64,000 nt of DNA from Cheiracanthium punctorium (lineage: Eukaryota > Arthropoda > Arachnida > Araneae > Cheiracanthiidae): contig JAWZYV010019585.1 of assembly GCA_038373885.1 (NCBI GenBank), positions 1 to 64,000 on the forward strand, written 5' to 3'. The notes under the pieces were generated by a model. It was not told the DNA's origin. It saw only the letters and a list, made by a program, of their open reading frames with translations, and ran no database searches. Positions 23,171 to 35,100 of the stretch are shown here, piece after piece. Each line of letters begins with the position of its first letter. Position 1 is the first letter of the stretch. A program made the position numbers and the translations under genes.

Positions 23171-26100
23171 GTATAACTGTACACGCAGTCATGGTTACAA
23201 GTTGTTTTTGAATAAATTAGTCAAAAACAAAGTTGCCTTATTTTGTCTGTAACTTTTAAAAGTAATTTAAGAATTATACTTTTCGTTCATCATTTTTCTC
23301 TACTGTTTCGAGATTGAAATTAAATTTTGGGGTATTATCTTTTGTACATTATTAGCAACGATTTTGAAGTTTGCAAGTTCTTTCTATTTTTATTCAATAC
23401 TAAAAATATGAGACTGAGCTTTTATTTGTCTCGTTATCAATAAACATATAAGTACTTAGTATAAATAGTGTGATACATTTTGAGTGTTAAGAAATTATAA
23501 TTTATTGACTACTGAGGGATGTAAATTGATTTAAAAATTTTGGTAACTTTCAAGAACCGAGCATCACATTTTTTAGATTAAACGATAATTTAGATGTAGT
23601 CTTCAATTTTTCTACAAGAGGAATTACAGATCTATTAATAGTCACTGAAGGGACAAAATCATATTTTTAGTGCCTGCATTAGGACGAACTATTAAGCACG
23701 ACTTGTATTAAAGACTTCGAAAATGTCTTTGCAGTTGGCAAAAAAAGAAGGCCAGTTCGTTCAGGCAATGCCAGTATACAGAAGAACACTACAAACAAAA
23801 TGAGTATAGCTGGTGGTTATTCATTGAATTACATCATGCACCATTCATTCTCCAGACAAAAGTTCTTCGATCGTACAAACAGCAAAAATAATCTGGATTA
23901 ATCCTTCTACATAGTTACGCTACTGCCCGACTCACTGAGTCTCTAACAATTACGGGCACCCTGCTACAAGATAAAACGTTTCCGCCATTACTGTAAAAAG
24001 ATTACAAAGTTAAGCACAAAAAGCCTAATAACATCTACACCGTTGGTACGATACGATTGAAATTTTTCATAATTATAAACAAAAATGTAGAAAACAATCT
24101 GTGCTGCTTTAAATATCTGAAAAATCACCGTTCCCCCTTTTTAAGCAATTTCTCGCTATTTTCAGCTACATTTTATTTTCGAGAGTAAAAAAAGATGTTC
24201 ATCATTTGCGTGACAAAATCAGTCATTGCAAGTGATAATGACTTCCTATTGATGTCACAATCATCAATTTTTAAAGGAAAAATTGGGGCTCCAATTCGCT
24301 TAAAATAATTTTTCCAGATTTATAAGTTTAACTTTCTTTTTTCACACATAAAATGATTTCCTCGGACTGTTTCCAGCAAAACGAAATCGTTCGAATGCGA
24401 AAAGTTTCCGCACGTTCTCAGAAGAACATGAAATTAGATTTGAGTATGTGTAATAAAAGCTGATTAAAATTATTTATTTTAAGTGGACGAAGATTAAATA
24501 TGTTAAGTGTAGACATGCTTTTGTCAAACTTTTTTCTAGCGTCCGTTGTAATTGCTTCCACAACGGGCTTTGACTTCTAGTTGGTGAATAGGACATTAGT
24601 CCAGTCCATCATAAACTAAAGGGTTACCGACATCACATGAGATATACTATACTTCAGAGACAGTGTGACGCACAAATAGTTGGTCTCTGTGCATGGAAGT
24701 CACATATTTTCAGGTTCCTTTTAACAGTTGCAACGTACATTGTAATACGATTCGAACGTAAAACCACGCATATGTATCTATTGTGCCATATCATTTATGC
24801 TTATTAAGAATCCGTCATCGGAAGGTTGTGAATCCTGAGGATAACACAAGCATTTTGTCTTCTAGTTACTGTTACATTGGCTGGGAATCACATGCATGAA
24901 TGTAAAACTGAATAAATGTGTTTTCATGATGTTTCACAGTTTTCTCAATTTATTTATCATGCAATAATTGCATGTTCCAGTAAGTTATTTGGATTTCAAA
25001 GTGGCTCTAAATCGATGGATTCGACACGGTTTATCATTCTTGTTATACTGATATGTATGATTTATTAAATATTTTTTCAGCATTGCTCCGAGAACTTTAA
25101 GATCTTCAATAACAGAATAGATGAACCCAAAAAGCTGTAACTACAGTGCGATCGATAACTATTTGAAAACAAGGATAAATATCGATCTTGAACTTTAAAA
25201 GCATTCAATAAACTCTAACAGAATTATAAATCCTTCAAAATTCCTCCTCAAAACTAGGAAATGCCTTCCTGATGCAGATTTCCCCGACTCTATACCTGTC
25301 TGTCATGTGCAGCTGTTTCGGACGAAAAAAGCTCAAGAGATTTAAATGCCATTTTTTAACTTAATGCTGAGGATAGAGGATTAAGATAAAGACATTCAAA
25401 GTTTTCGCTTTTTTTAACATGACTTTAAAAGTAAAAAAAAAAAAATGTTTGCCGGAGCAAAATATGAGACAGCATATGTTTGAATGGTTTGAGATGTAAA
25501 AAAAAATTATTGAGTCACCTCCTTTAAATATGACTTTTTAGTAGTGGTGAATTGAATTCAAATATGCTAGACAGTACGTTTTTTGGTTTGTTGTTGAGAT
25601 ATCAATGTTGGTACTGAGCAGCCTGAAGTATTATGCATTTTGTATATCCGTATATATTATGTATGTGCTTCGAATTAATTTTGACAGTATTTCTGAAATA
25701 ATGTATTAGGGTTTGTGGTATTTTAAAAGAACTTTATTAATTAGTTGCATAGTTAAGTCCTCATCATAGTTGTTTCCAATATTTTTATTTTTTGTAAAAA
25801 ATCTTAAAAAATGTTTTGTAACAACGATAAGTTTGCTTGTTTATATACTTAGAGAAGGTAGCTCAAGTTTCCAAATGTGTCATTTAATGCTACTTGTTTT
25901 GCATAACAATTTAGACTTATGGGACTTCCAGAATCAGGCATTCATAAGATTGTGGGACTTCTGAATATTAACACCCTTCGGAGATTGTTTTTTGCACCAT
26001 GAGAGCTTTCTGAAACACATATTTAGTATGCACTTACACGGTATGTAGTGATCTTCAGTTATAAACAGTAATTGAACTCTTAACCTTCTGTAAAACAGTC

Positions 26101-27605
26101 TAATGCCTTAACCATGAGATTTGCTTCTTTAAATTTAGATTGTCTATAAAATAATAGCCTGGAATGCCTAAAAAAGCTTCGGTCTTTTTCATTCCTCTGA
26201 AAGCATATATTGATCTAGAAGCAGATAGAAGAATCCTTTTATGAGTATGTCTAGTGTAACTTCGAAATGTACTGCATTAATAAAGGTTCTACATTTTTTG
26301 TAAGTACAATTTCCACCCTTATAATATTCTTTAATTTTTCTTTATAGTAGGTTATTCAGGAATCATTAAGGTTAAGATATATTTTGTTTTGAGATCCTGG
26401 TGTTGTATCTTGGTACAAAAATTCTGCTAAGGGGATAAGAGGGGGCTGCTTAGTAGGAAGAAATCTGAAAGGGAGGTAGTCTCCACAAATCAGTATCCGG
26501 GAATTCGTGAGTCTGATTCTGCAGGTGTTGCGAGAAGACATTCTTGTGATAATACAGTACATTATACTCAATGATTAAAACTGAAAAATGCGGTTGCAGA
26601 ATGTTTCTGGATATCGGATTCTGTTTAGAATTTCAGATTCTGTGAGAATACATCCCCTGCTGAACTCTGTTAGGACACGCGGAGTGTAGAATATTATGAG
26701 TAAATGAAACATTTTGTAAATCTAAAACGATACATTCACGTGACTTGAATGAAAGTTGTGAATGCCTAAATGAAATTATAATAAATGGATAATACTTTTA
26801 CGTGACTTTCACAAAATATGGAAAATGCATAATATTTTAGTAAATTAGTCTATATATATTTTAATAAAATATCTATTTTGATAAAATAAGGTGTTGAATT
26901 CTGAAATTTCAAATGATAAATGCTCATTTTAGTGCTTAAAAGTGTGACTGAACATTTGTAAAAGTGAAAATAAGACACACTTGTACGTGTGTTTAATAAA
27001 ATGATTTAAAACTTAATACAACTATATTCTATATAGTGCATTAAAGAAAATCTTGATGTCTTAAATATTAAATAAATTAATTAATTACCAAAAACATCTT
27101 TATAAAAAGCATTCTTTTATGTAAAACATTCAACAACTGTGAACTAAAAATTAAGTCTATCGCCTAAATTAGGTCCCCCCCCCCCAAAAAAAAAAAAGAA
27201 TTGTAAAAACTGAAGCTTATCTTATTTGTTTTGACAATTTGTGTAGCAGTGCAACTTACGAAGACCATTCAAGTGAGAAAATACAGATTTATTACTTTCC
27301 TCTAGCTGAATGCTTAAATTAACTTACCTAGAAAGAACTTCAATAAATTCAGTTGCCATTCTGAAAGTAACTACTCCTGGAAGCCCACAAATCGAAAATA
27401 AATCAGATGAAATTAACGTTGCTTCCTGAAATTTTGAATGCGTGAAACGCTATACACACGCACTGCGCGAAATTGATTAAAAGTAAGATAAATATCTGTT
27501 TCCAGGTTTTGCTTTCTCAGATGGGGAGCCTCTGTACAGTTTGATTTATGTTGTTGATTTCTTCAAAAGTTAAAGAAGAAAAAGAAAAGAAAACAGTGTT
27601 TTTAT
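23171..27605. other. AT-rich spacer with one SINE remnant
   Basis: No gene recognised. Homopolymers C and A occur at about 27174-27197. A possible SINE remnant is listed separately at 26055-26130. Confidence 0.45.
26055..26130 (-). repeat. Possible tRNA-derived SINE remnant
   Basis: On the minus strand a box-A-like 'tggttaaggcattag' is followed about 30 bases later by a box-B-like 'gagttcaattac', the spacing seen in tRNA-type promoters. There is no related copy in the window and no tRNA-like fold was tested. Confidence 0.35.
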
Positions 27606-27727
27606 AAAGAACGATGTCCTAGCTTCGCTTATGTTGAGATTATGACTTACTTAAAAAAAGTCTTTCTAAAGAACAATGTGTTAGCTTCGTTTATGTTGAG
27701 CTTATTACTTTTATTAAAAAAAGTAGT
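27606..27727. repeat. Tandem duplication, ~63-bp unit, two copies
   Basis: The block 'tagcttcgYttatgttgag' with flanking 'aagaac.atg' and a following run of A's and 'agt' occurs twice in direct succession. Confidence 0.7.
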
Positions 27728-28681
27728 AAATGTTTAGAAAATAATTGGGATTTCAGTAATATTCTGTTACAGAGTATTTTGAGATGTTGTTCATTAATTA
27801 AATCACATCTGTATGATAGGTTAAAAGATACATCAAAAGATATTATGAAAAAATGCAGCATTGTGGGTCATTGTGAGGATAATCCCAAAATGTTATATTT
27901 TTCCTTTTTAACATATGTTAAATTTTTTTGCTTTTCGAGAACTTTTCATTGTAATTGCCCCAAAAATTATTTAGAGATAATTTATAGAATTCGAATATTT
28001 TAACATTGTGAAAATATTCGTCTTCCTACTTCCATAAATTAAGTTAGAAACATTGAATTCAAAATAAATATTTCACTGTTTAAACATATTATTTGGCGGT
28101 TAACTCGTGTCATAAATGCCCTAAAACTTAAAAGAAAAGAATTGTATAAAAACATAGTATATGTCCATTTTGTTACGAAGAATGTACATTTTTCTTCGAT
28201 CGAAAAAATGAGGGAGAATACTATTTACAATGACAATAATTTATTGTACTCTTATTAACTAGGTTAAGTCATTGCACATTAATAATTATCTATGTATCAG
28301 TGAAAAAGGAAAAAAATTCTGAATGCTATTTAATGAAAGGAACCTGTAACGTTTCTTGACAATGAAACATATCTTGGTGTAAATATACAAAATGTGGTAC
28401 TAAGTATATTTGAAAAAACCAACTTCCTTTATCTTAAAGATATCTATCTTAAACATGAATCAAATTTACATAACTAAATGGCGACCATTTGTATTGGGAA
28501 TATTTTATTGTCTCCATCTGCACACTGAAATTAATTCTAGCATTGCTAACCTAAATAATAAACTTTCATTAAGCTTTGATAAACACAAAGATACAGCATG
28601 AAGATATTGTTAAAGTATGGATGAAGTGAAATACTAAACAAGACATTTTAAAATACTCTAAAACAAAACAAAATAATATAA
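27728..28681. other. AT-rich spacer
   Basis: Nothing recognised. The short open frames at 27779-28003 and 28410-28601 have no family resemblance. Confidence 0.45.
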
Positions 28682-29297
28682 TTTTCATATGGTTCGAGGA
28701 ACCACAAAAGGTTTTTTTAAAACTAAAATTTAAAGAAAATCAATCCACTTTCTAAAATTAAAAACAATTAATTTGTAAAGTAAAAGTGGTTTATCTTTTA
28801 AATCGAATTCGATAACTTCATGCTTCATTATTTTCTCGTTAGGATTAAAATTTATTGAAAGAAACTTGAATTTGAATTCAACTGAATTTCAAATTCTTTA
28901 TGCTCTCATGTATTTAAAAGAAAAAAAAAGATAGAATAAAAATGTCTGTGATATGAGTTTAAAATCACTATAACTTGTGTAAAAGTAGGAGGTATTTTTA
29001 TATAGTTCGAAGAAACACAAAGAGATGTTTATAATTAAAATTTGAAAAAATCAATTCCCTTTCTAAAATTAAAAAGAAATTAACTTGTAAAGTAAGCAGT
29101 AATTTATATTTTAAATTGAGTTATATACCTTTATGTTTATTTATTTTCTCGCACAGATAATATTTCATGGAAAGAAACTTGATTTGAATTAAACTGAATT
29201 CAAATTTTTTATGCTCTCATGTATTAAAAAAGAATAATAAAAATGTTCGTGACATGAATTGAAAACGCGCTATAACTTGTGAAAAAGCCGGAGGTGC
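28682..29297. repeat. Diverged tandem duplication, ~310-bp unit, two copies
   Basis: Unit 1 (28682-28993) and unit 2 (28994-29297) share ordered blocks: 'agttcga.gaa.cacaaa', 'tttctaaaattaaaaa', 'tattttctcg', 'gaaagaaacttga', 'tttatgctctcatgtatt' and 'ctataacttgtg.aaaag'. Directly after unit 2 come a C-run and a degenerate (CA)n microsatellite (about 29308-29344). Confidence 0.75.
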
Positions 29298-29344
29298 GTC
29301 ATATCCCCCCCCCCACACACACAAACACACATACACACGCACAC

Positions 29345-29827
29345 CAAGCTACCTGAATAAAGATTTTCTACTTTCAATTGAGTTGGAATTTTTCATAATA
29401 ATATACTTAAGCGAAAAATACACGAAAAGTTTAAAATTAAAGATTTTAAGTTTTACAGCAATTTAGAGAGATAATTTAATTTCTATAAATGAAACTTGTT
29501 TTCTAGTTTGTTAAGTCTCGTGCTTGTCTCGCTTAGCCTTCTTCGTTTTAAATACAGTAGTCCCGAGGGAGCAAGTCCTTTCCGGAAAGAAAAACTGGCA
29601 AGTTTCTTTGGAGATTACAGAAATTTTTATCTGATTTTATAAAAATATTTTTTCTTAGTATGATAATATGATTGAAAAGTTGTATACTAAAAAGAGGATA
29701 CAAATAAAAAAAAAAAACTACGCTTTTATTGAAAAAGGAGTTAAATATAATGAAATAATTTTCTTTTCTAATACATGGGAACTTTAGAAATTTTTACTTA
29801 AGTTTTAAAGTGTAGGGCGTGCTCATA
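29345..29827. other. AT-rich spacer
   Basis: Nothing recognised. Confidence 0.5.
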
Positions 29828-29829
29828 TA

Positions 29830-30259
29830 CAGGGTATCCCTAAACTTATGTACAGAATGTAAGGGCGAGACAGAGCACATAATATGGAATCAGAATCACA
29901 TAGCAATGCGGTGTCAAAAACGGCGGTTTCACTTAACTATTAATAATCACTTTGGGAAAGGTGTTGAAGCATTCGTCTAATTACTTAGCCAAATTTCATA
30001 AACAAGGGCTTGTTTCCAAAAATATCATACATGAAATGAAAAAGGGATTTTAAACTGTCAATTTTAGCCAAGATACATTAGTTTTTGAAGAAAAATGGTC
30101 GGAAAGTTCACTATTATTTCAGCACTTGTTTCAAAGTGAATATTAACAGCTACATGAAAATGACGTTGCCGACCTCTTTCATTGTTGTGTGATTCTTAAT
30201 CCTGATTATGTGTCCTATCTCTCCGTTACATTTTGCACCATTAGTTTAGGAGCACCCTG
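29830..30259. mobile_element. Tc1/mariner-type MITE, 430 bp
   Basis: Inverted ends (CAGGGTATCCCTAAACTTATG on the left; the right end read on the minus strand begins CAGGGTGCTCCTAAACTAATG) lie between TA dinucleotides at 29828-29829 and 30260-30261. The pairing continues inward for about 90 bp, including 'gaatcaca' against 'tgtgattc'. It has no coding content. TA duplication and CAGGGT ends fit Tc1/mariner-related MITEs. Confidence 0.75.
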
Positions 30260-30261
30260 TA

Positions 30262-32347
30262 TATCATAAATATGAAAGACACTACTAAACACTTTTATAT
30301 TTGCTCATAAAAAATCCGTGTCTGAGGTACCAGAAAAGAAAATTATTATATACTTTTTAGTTTGCCTTTAAGTAAAAGCGCTTTTTAAAACAATTATTTT
30401 TATTTAAATTTATCCTTTCTGTCGGCGCCAAAGATTTGTTTCCTGATATATAGTTAAAGCATCAAGGTATTTAGTGTCTTTACATTAAATGTATCAGATA
30501 GTCTTTCAATTATTTTACAATGAGAGTAACTTAAAAGGATTTGAGCCAAACGTGAAGAATGCACCACTGATACTATGGTAGAATTTGTAAGCAAATTTCA
30601 AATACTCTGCAATTAAATCAAATCTATCAAATAATTCGAAACATTTTAAAATGAAGTTCAAATTTCCTTGTACCGAAGATACATTACAGAAAGATATGCT
30701 ATTTAGAAAGGAATATCATTTCATAAAATAAATGAACTGAACACTCAATATTCCAAACTTGGGAAAATGTAATTAAATTGGCGATAATTAATGTATTAAA
30801 ATAATATAGCACTAGTTTATAAATCTACTGGTGTGTGTGCTACAAATTGAAACCAATTTCTTTTAGCATAAGCGAAATAGGAGATTCACATAAAGTTTTC
30901 ACAAACTAAAGAGATGCTGTATACAAAATTTGTTAAACTACTGCAGTATTATATAATACGCCATATTTACAAATGTGATGGAAAAAAATTAAAACATTTT
31001 GCTAGAATAAAAAAATGCACATGAAAGCAATCTTTAGATTAGGCTTGCATGACGTATCGCGCATGCAATGTTGAGCTGAGTGAATTTCGTGCAGTTATCT
31101 CTACCTCAAGTTGATTTTTTTTCGAGATTATTCCTCGATGGTATGTCGGATTTCGGATTTTCTTTTTTTAAGTGATCAACATCGTGATCTTGACCAATAT
31201 CATAGGTTCAACGAGCGCGCGGAGCGAATAATTGAGAAATAGAATAATCCTTCTAATATCTCCATTGAAAGTTAATAGCAGCAGGTTGTTCGGTAATTAT
31301 TTTCGGTAATTCGGTCAACCCGATTGGTTTGATTTCCGATTTATACTTTGCCACCGTTAGTACCTATAACCATGCAAAATTTGAACTAAATTGGTCATGC
31401 AGTTTAGGATGAGAAGCCTTACATTGAAATGCCTGAGTGTAGTGTAAGAGCTTCGCTCACTTCCCTCAGCTCAAACATGGTTTAATTAGAGTAGCACAAT
31501 GAAGCATTCCGATAAAAATTATGCAGTAATCAAATTGAATTTTAGAAGTTTATGTTTTAATACAACATAAATATCATGTAATATGAAATAATAATAATTA
31601 GAAATATAACAATAATATATACCATATATAACTAATTACCCATAAACATTTTGTGCAAAAAATGTTTAGGGGCACTTAGTTTAATCAATAAAAACCAATA
31701 TTTTAAAGTTAAAATCGAAATAAATAAATATAAATGGACAAAACGTTTATTATCCATCATTACTGCATTATTTTACATACTCCACAAAATTATAATTTAC
31801 CCAGATTCACAGAATGTTCGTGGAACACTAGTAATTATCAATCGCTGCGAAATATTCTTTTAAAATATTTCATAAACTTTTTTTTTCTAGTAAAACCCTT
31901 TTCTTTTCTTATATGATCTAATGAACTGTAAATTGCAGCTTTATCTCAAGAATGATATTCACAGACACTTTTTGCCCCCAAACCAGATTTTTACTATTTG
32001 AACAGCCGTTTTACTTTCGGTCCGATTTAGACTTTCATAGATATCAAATTTTGATCTAAACTTATAACTAGACCGTGGATTATATGTACTTAAAAAGTGA
32101 CAAAATATGCATGGAAAAAATCTAAAAATATGCACTAAAAATCTAAAAATAAGCATCAAGTAACTGAAAAAATATTCACATATTAACAAAAAATAAAAAC
32201 GTATTTACTTGAAAAGTATTTTCTATCACTTACCTTGCAATTATAAAACATTTTTGTTTTCTCTTTGAAACTTCAAAATCATGAAAGACAGAATGAAAAA
32301 TTTTTATTCACAATCTTAGTGATATGAAATATGAATTAAAACTGCTT
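30262..32347. other. AT-rich spacer
   Basis: Nothing recognised. Open frames in 31650-32190 are AT-driven and without family features. Confidence 0.45.
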
Positions 32348-32925
32348 TCAGTAGCTTTTGCTGCAATACACAGCTAAGTGTTTTTCTAAATTTTCAATAG
32401 TAAGGCTTTGTCTTTTATAATCTAAAATCATTTTATATGCTGAAAATGCTCTTTCAACATCAACGAATGTCACTGGACAATACTTATAATATTTCGCTTT
32501 GGATGGTTCTACTTTTCCCGGTAATTCACTCCCCTCACCATTAATAAAATTATTTATTTTATTCACTGACAAAAATCCTGAATTTTTATTTAAAATGAAA
32601 TACAGTTTCTCACTCATTTCTTCTCCTAATGACTCTGGAATCTTACCTACGCATTCCTGTACTTTTACAACTTGACTCATTACATCACTCAGAAGCAGAT
32701 TTTGATATTCTAATTTTGTGATGTCTGATTTTCAGAAGCAAAAATGGGTTTCGATTATCGATAAACCTTTTCGGATGGACATATCGCTAAGCATTTCTTC
32801 CGCAATGGAAAAATAAGAATCGACGCTGTCCAAAGCATTAACTGCATCTTTTATGGAGTTAGGTCTTGTCCATAATCCGAAATCCACGTCTTCATCTGGG
32901 TTGGCACGCTTGCTTTCATTCTAGC
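32348..32925 (-). pseudogene. hAT transposase C-terminal remnant (hATC dimerisation domain)
   Basis: The last 110 codons (32348-32680) are open and end in a typical hAT C-terminal dimerisation region: residues about 66-107 contain KYYKYCPVTFVDVERAFSAY, followed by KMILDYKRQSLT and HLAVYC. This pattern is shared with hAT-derived proteins of the CGBP1-like group. In the same frame upstream, after one in-frame TGA near 32730, the protein-like sequence continues as SIKDAVNALDSVDSYFSIAE and farther to about 32925. The RNase H-like catalytic core and the N-terminal zinc finger are not found, so this is a 3' fragment. It lies 0.5-1.8 kb from two hAT MITEs, but nothing proves that it mobilised them. 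Confidence 0.7.
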
Positions 32926-32939
32926 CATTTCTGAAATTT

Positions 32940-33305
32940 TAATATATAGGCTAACTTAATTTAAATTGTTGCAAATACACACGAAAAAAAAAATGAAAGT
33001 GCATATGCTGTTTTGTTGGGAACCTGAGGTTGTATAAATTTTTCAAAGCGTGGGACTTAAAGAAAAAAAATACGGAAAGGAAGGTAGAAAAAGTTACAAA
33101 TTAAGCTAAAGAGATTGAAAAATGCATCCAACAGAGAAAATGGGTCATTTTATGCAAAATCATCAAAAACACCGGAAATATACAATTGCATATGCTAGTA
33201 TGCGATTGTATATAATCCGCGGTCTCCTTATAACAATATTATTTTGATCAATCTTTAAAATAGAAGTTTGTGATTGCATTCATGTACTTTCAGATCTTTG
33301 CTCGC
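32940..33305. other. AT-rich spacer
   Basis: Nothing recognised. Confidence 0.5.
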
Positions 33306-33309
33306 TTGT

Positions 33310-34205
33310 AATGCTACATTATGTAGAGCTATGATGCATTGAAATATCCATAGGGACTGCTGTCACTTCCACCAGCCAGTGTTCCCAACCAAAGGTCCGC
33401 GGGCTGGTGCTGGTCCGTTAGACTGTACTGCCAATCCATGCATATCGAATTTATAATAATCAGGAGCAAATATCATTCTGGCAAAAAATTACACTTAGCA
33501 TAACATTTGATTTGATAAAGAAAATTTATTGCTATACATAATATTTATTATTTTTGCCTGACGCTGGTCCGCGAAATATTTTTCTTGTTTTGACCATCCC
33601 GCAGATGTAAAAAGATTGGGTAACACTGACTTGCGCTATCTCAATCAAGAATTACAAACTGTGTTTTTGACTGTTATGGTTGAAAATGTTTCATGAAGGA
33701 CCTTTCCATGCCTGTAAAACTACTTTATCTGCATAAAGAGTTATCATGCAGGGAAGTATTAATAGAACTGCTGTCACACTATCTCAATCAAGAATTACGA
33801 CTTGCGTAATTGAATCATATCCCTTGGAAATGTTCCATGAAGGACCTTTCCATGCCTGTAAAACTACTTTATCTGCATGAAGAGTTATGAGGCCGTGAAA
33901 TATTAATGAGGACTACTGTCGATTACCGTATCCCAATCAAGAATTACGAGCTGCGTTTTTGGATCATATCGTTTGAAGATGTTTCACGGACTTTCCTTGC
34001 TTGCAAAAGTACTTTATCTGCATTAAGAGTTATGATACAGTAAATTATTAATAGGGACTACTGTCGATTGTGCCGTATCCCTATCAAGAATTACAAACTG
34101 CGTTTTTGAATAATTTCGTTTGAAAATGTTTCATGAAGGACCTTTTATTGCCTGAAAAACTACTTTCTCTGTCAGAAGAATCGCAATGCGGTGAAATCTA
34201 AACAA
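33310..34205. repeat. Tandem array, ~147-bp unit, four full units plus a split fifth
   Basis: Units starting near 33635, 33778, 33927 and 34076 share 'tcaatcaagaattac', 'gtttcatgaaggacc', 'actactttatctgcat' and 'gggactactgtc'. A further partial unit (33310-33372) lies to the left of the MITE at 33373-33628, so the MITE jumped into the array. No coding frame runs through the units. Confidence 0.8.
33373..33628. mobile_element. hAT-type MITE inserted in the tandem array
   Basis: Ends are CAGTGTTCCCAACC at the left (33377) and, on the minus strand of the right end, CAGTGTTACCCAATC. Interior GC-richer blocks 'ggtccgcgg' and 'ctggtccgcgaaa' sit near both ends. The flanks ACTTCCAC (33365-33372) and ACTTGCGC (33629-33636) agree at 6 of 8 bases, compatible with an aged 8-bp duplication. 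The left end has four extra bases (cagc) before the inverted repeat. Confidence 0.65.
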
Positions 34206-34499
34206 TGTCTGGGGGTCAAACAAATGATTTCCATGATTAATATCGTACGCAAATTATTTTGCGGTTTGCACATTAGTTTTGCATTATGGTTAAATGCTTA
34301 TAAATGTTTACTTGCAGTCTCCCAACAGTTTTATAGTAAATAATCAGATTTTAACTTCTGGTTAAGCATATCCTCGTTTTCCCCCTGAAAATAATCATTA
34401 GGCAATTTATAAAATTCCATTCTTTAAAAGTTGAAACCTTCTGTTTACTCTTACAAAATAACTACAATTGTGCATAAAACATGAAAGTTTAATTTAAAG

Positions 34500-34722
34500 C
34501 AGGGTTTCCCAACCATTTTAGCTGGCGGACCCCTGTCAGTCGGCGCGCACGCGACCCCCCCCCCCCCGGAGTTTTCGTTTTCAGAAAGTCAAGCACCGAC
34601 ACTAAACTACCTGCGGGTCAACACTTGGGAACCTCAGCCGCTGTTCAAAGGTGGCCACGGACCCCCTAGAAAGAGCCGGCGGACCCCTAAGGGGTCCGCG
34701 GACCACACGTTGGGAAGCCCTG
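34500..34722. mobile_element. hAT-type MITE, 223 bp, perfect 8-bp TSD
   Basis: It starts CAGGGTTTCCCAACC and ends GGTTGGGAAGCCCTG-like (…CGTTGGGAAGCCCTG). The target duplication ATTTAAAG is perfect at 34492-34499 and 34723-34730. Interior subterminal blocks 'ggcggacccct' appear near both ends in opposite orientation, plus a long C-run. It is non-coding. Confidence 0.9.
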
Positions 34723-34840
34723 ATTTAAAGTAGGTAAACCTTAAGAACGAAAACCGCGCAAAATAAAGAACCAAGACTAGTCAGAGGATGAATGGCTCAA
34801 AACAGACAGAAATGGCTTCTTGTCGGGGGCTTGACTATAT

Positions 34841-35100
34841 TTGATTAATTTGATATGGTGTTCCCTTAAATCACTGGTTTATGCGACACCTGTGGACACA
34901 ACAGAAGATCTCATAGCGCGGATTGTTGTCACTTTGGCAGACATCAAAAGCATACCTGGCATCTTCGAGCGTGTCCGGGAATCGTTTTTACGTCATTGTA
35001 GACCAAAGGGGGCTAAATCATGGTGCATGCTTCAAGCTTGGAGCATTGGATGATTTCAAGCGGCGCATTGCACACTTGTGCTACTTATTGTTTTGAGACA
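34841..35100 (+). pseudogene. C-terminal scrap of a DD41D-type mariner transposase
   Basis: A 70-codon frame, SLKSLVYATPVDTTEDLIAR followed by IVVTLADIKSIPGIFERVRE, corresponds to the last third of the same transposase family as that at 51700-52400 (there: HMKTLIYDCFIETDMDLVAK). The catalytic part and the rest of the element are absent. Confidence 0.65.

Noticed and set aside
33310..34205. CRISPR-like or zinc-finger-like reading of the tandem array
   Set aside because: Units are long, adjacent and without spacer structure, the genome is eukaryotic, and no Cys/His periodic frame exists.
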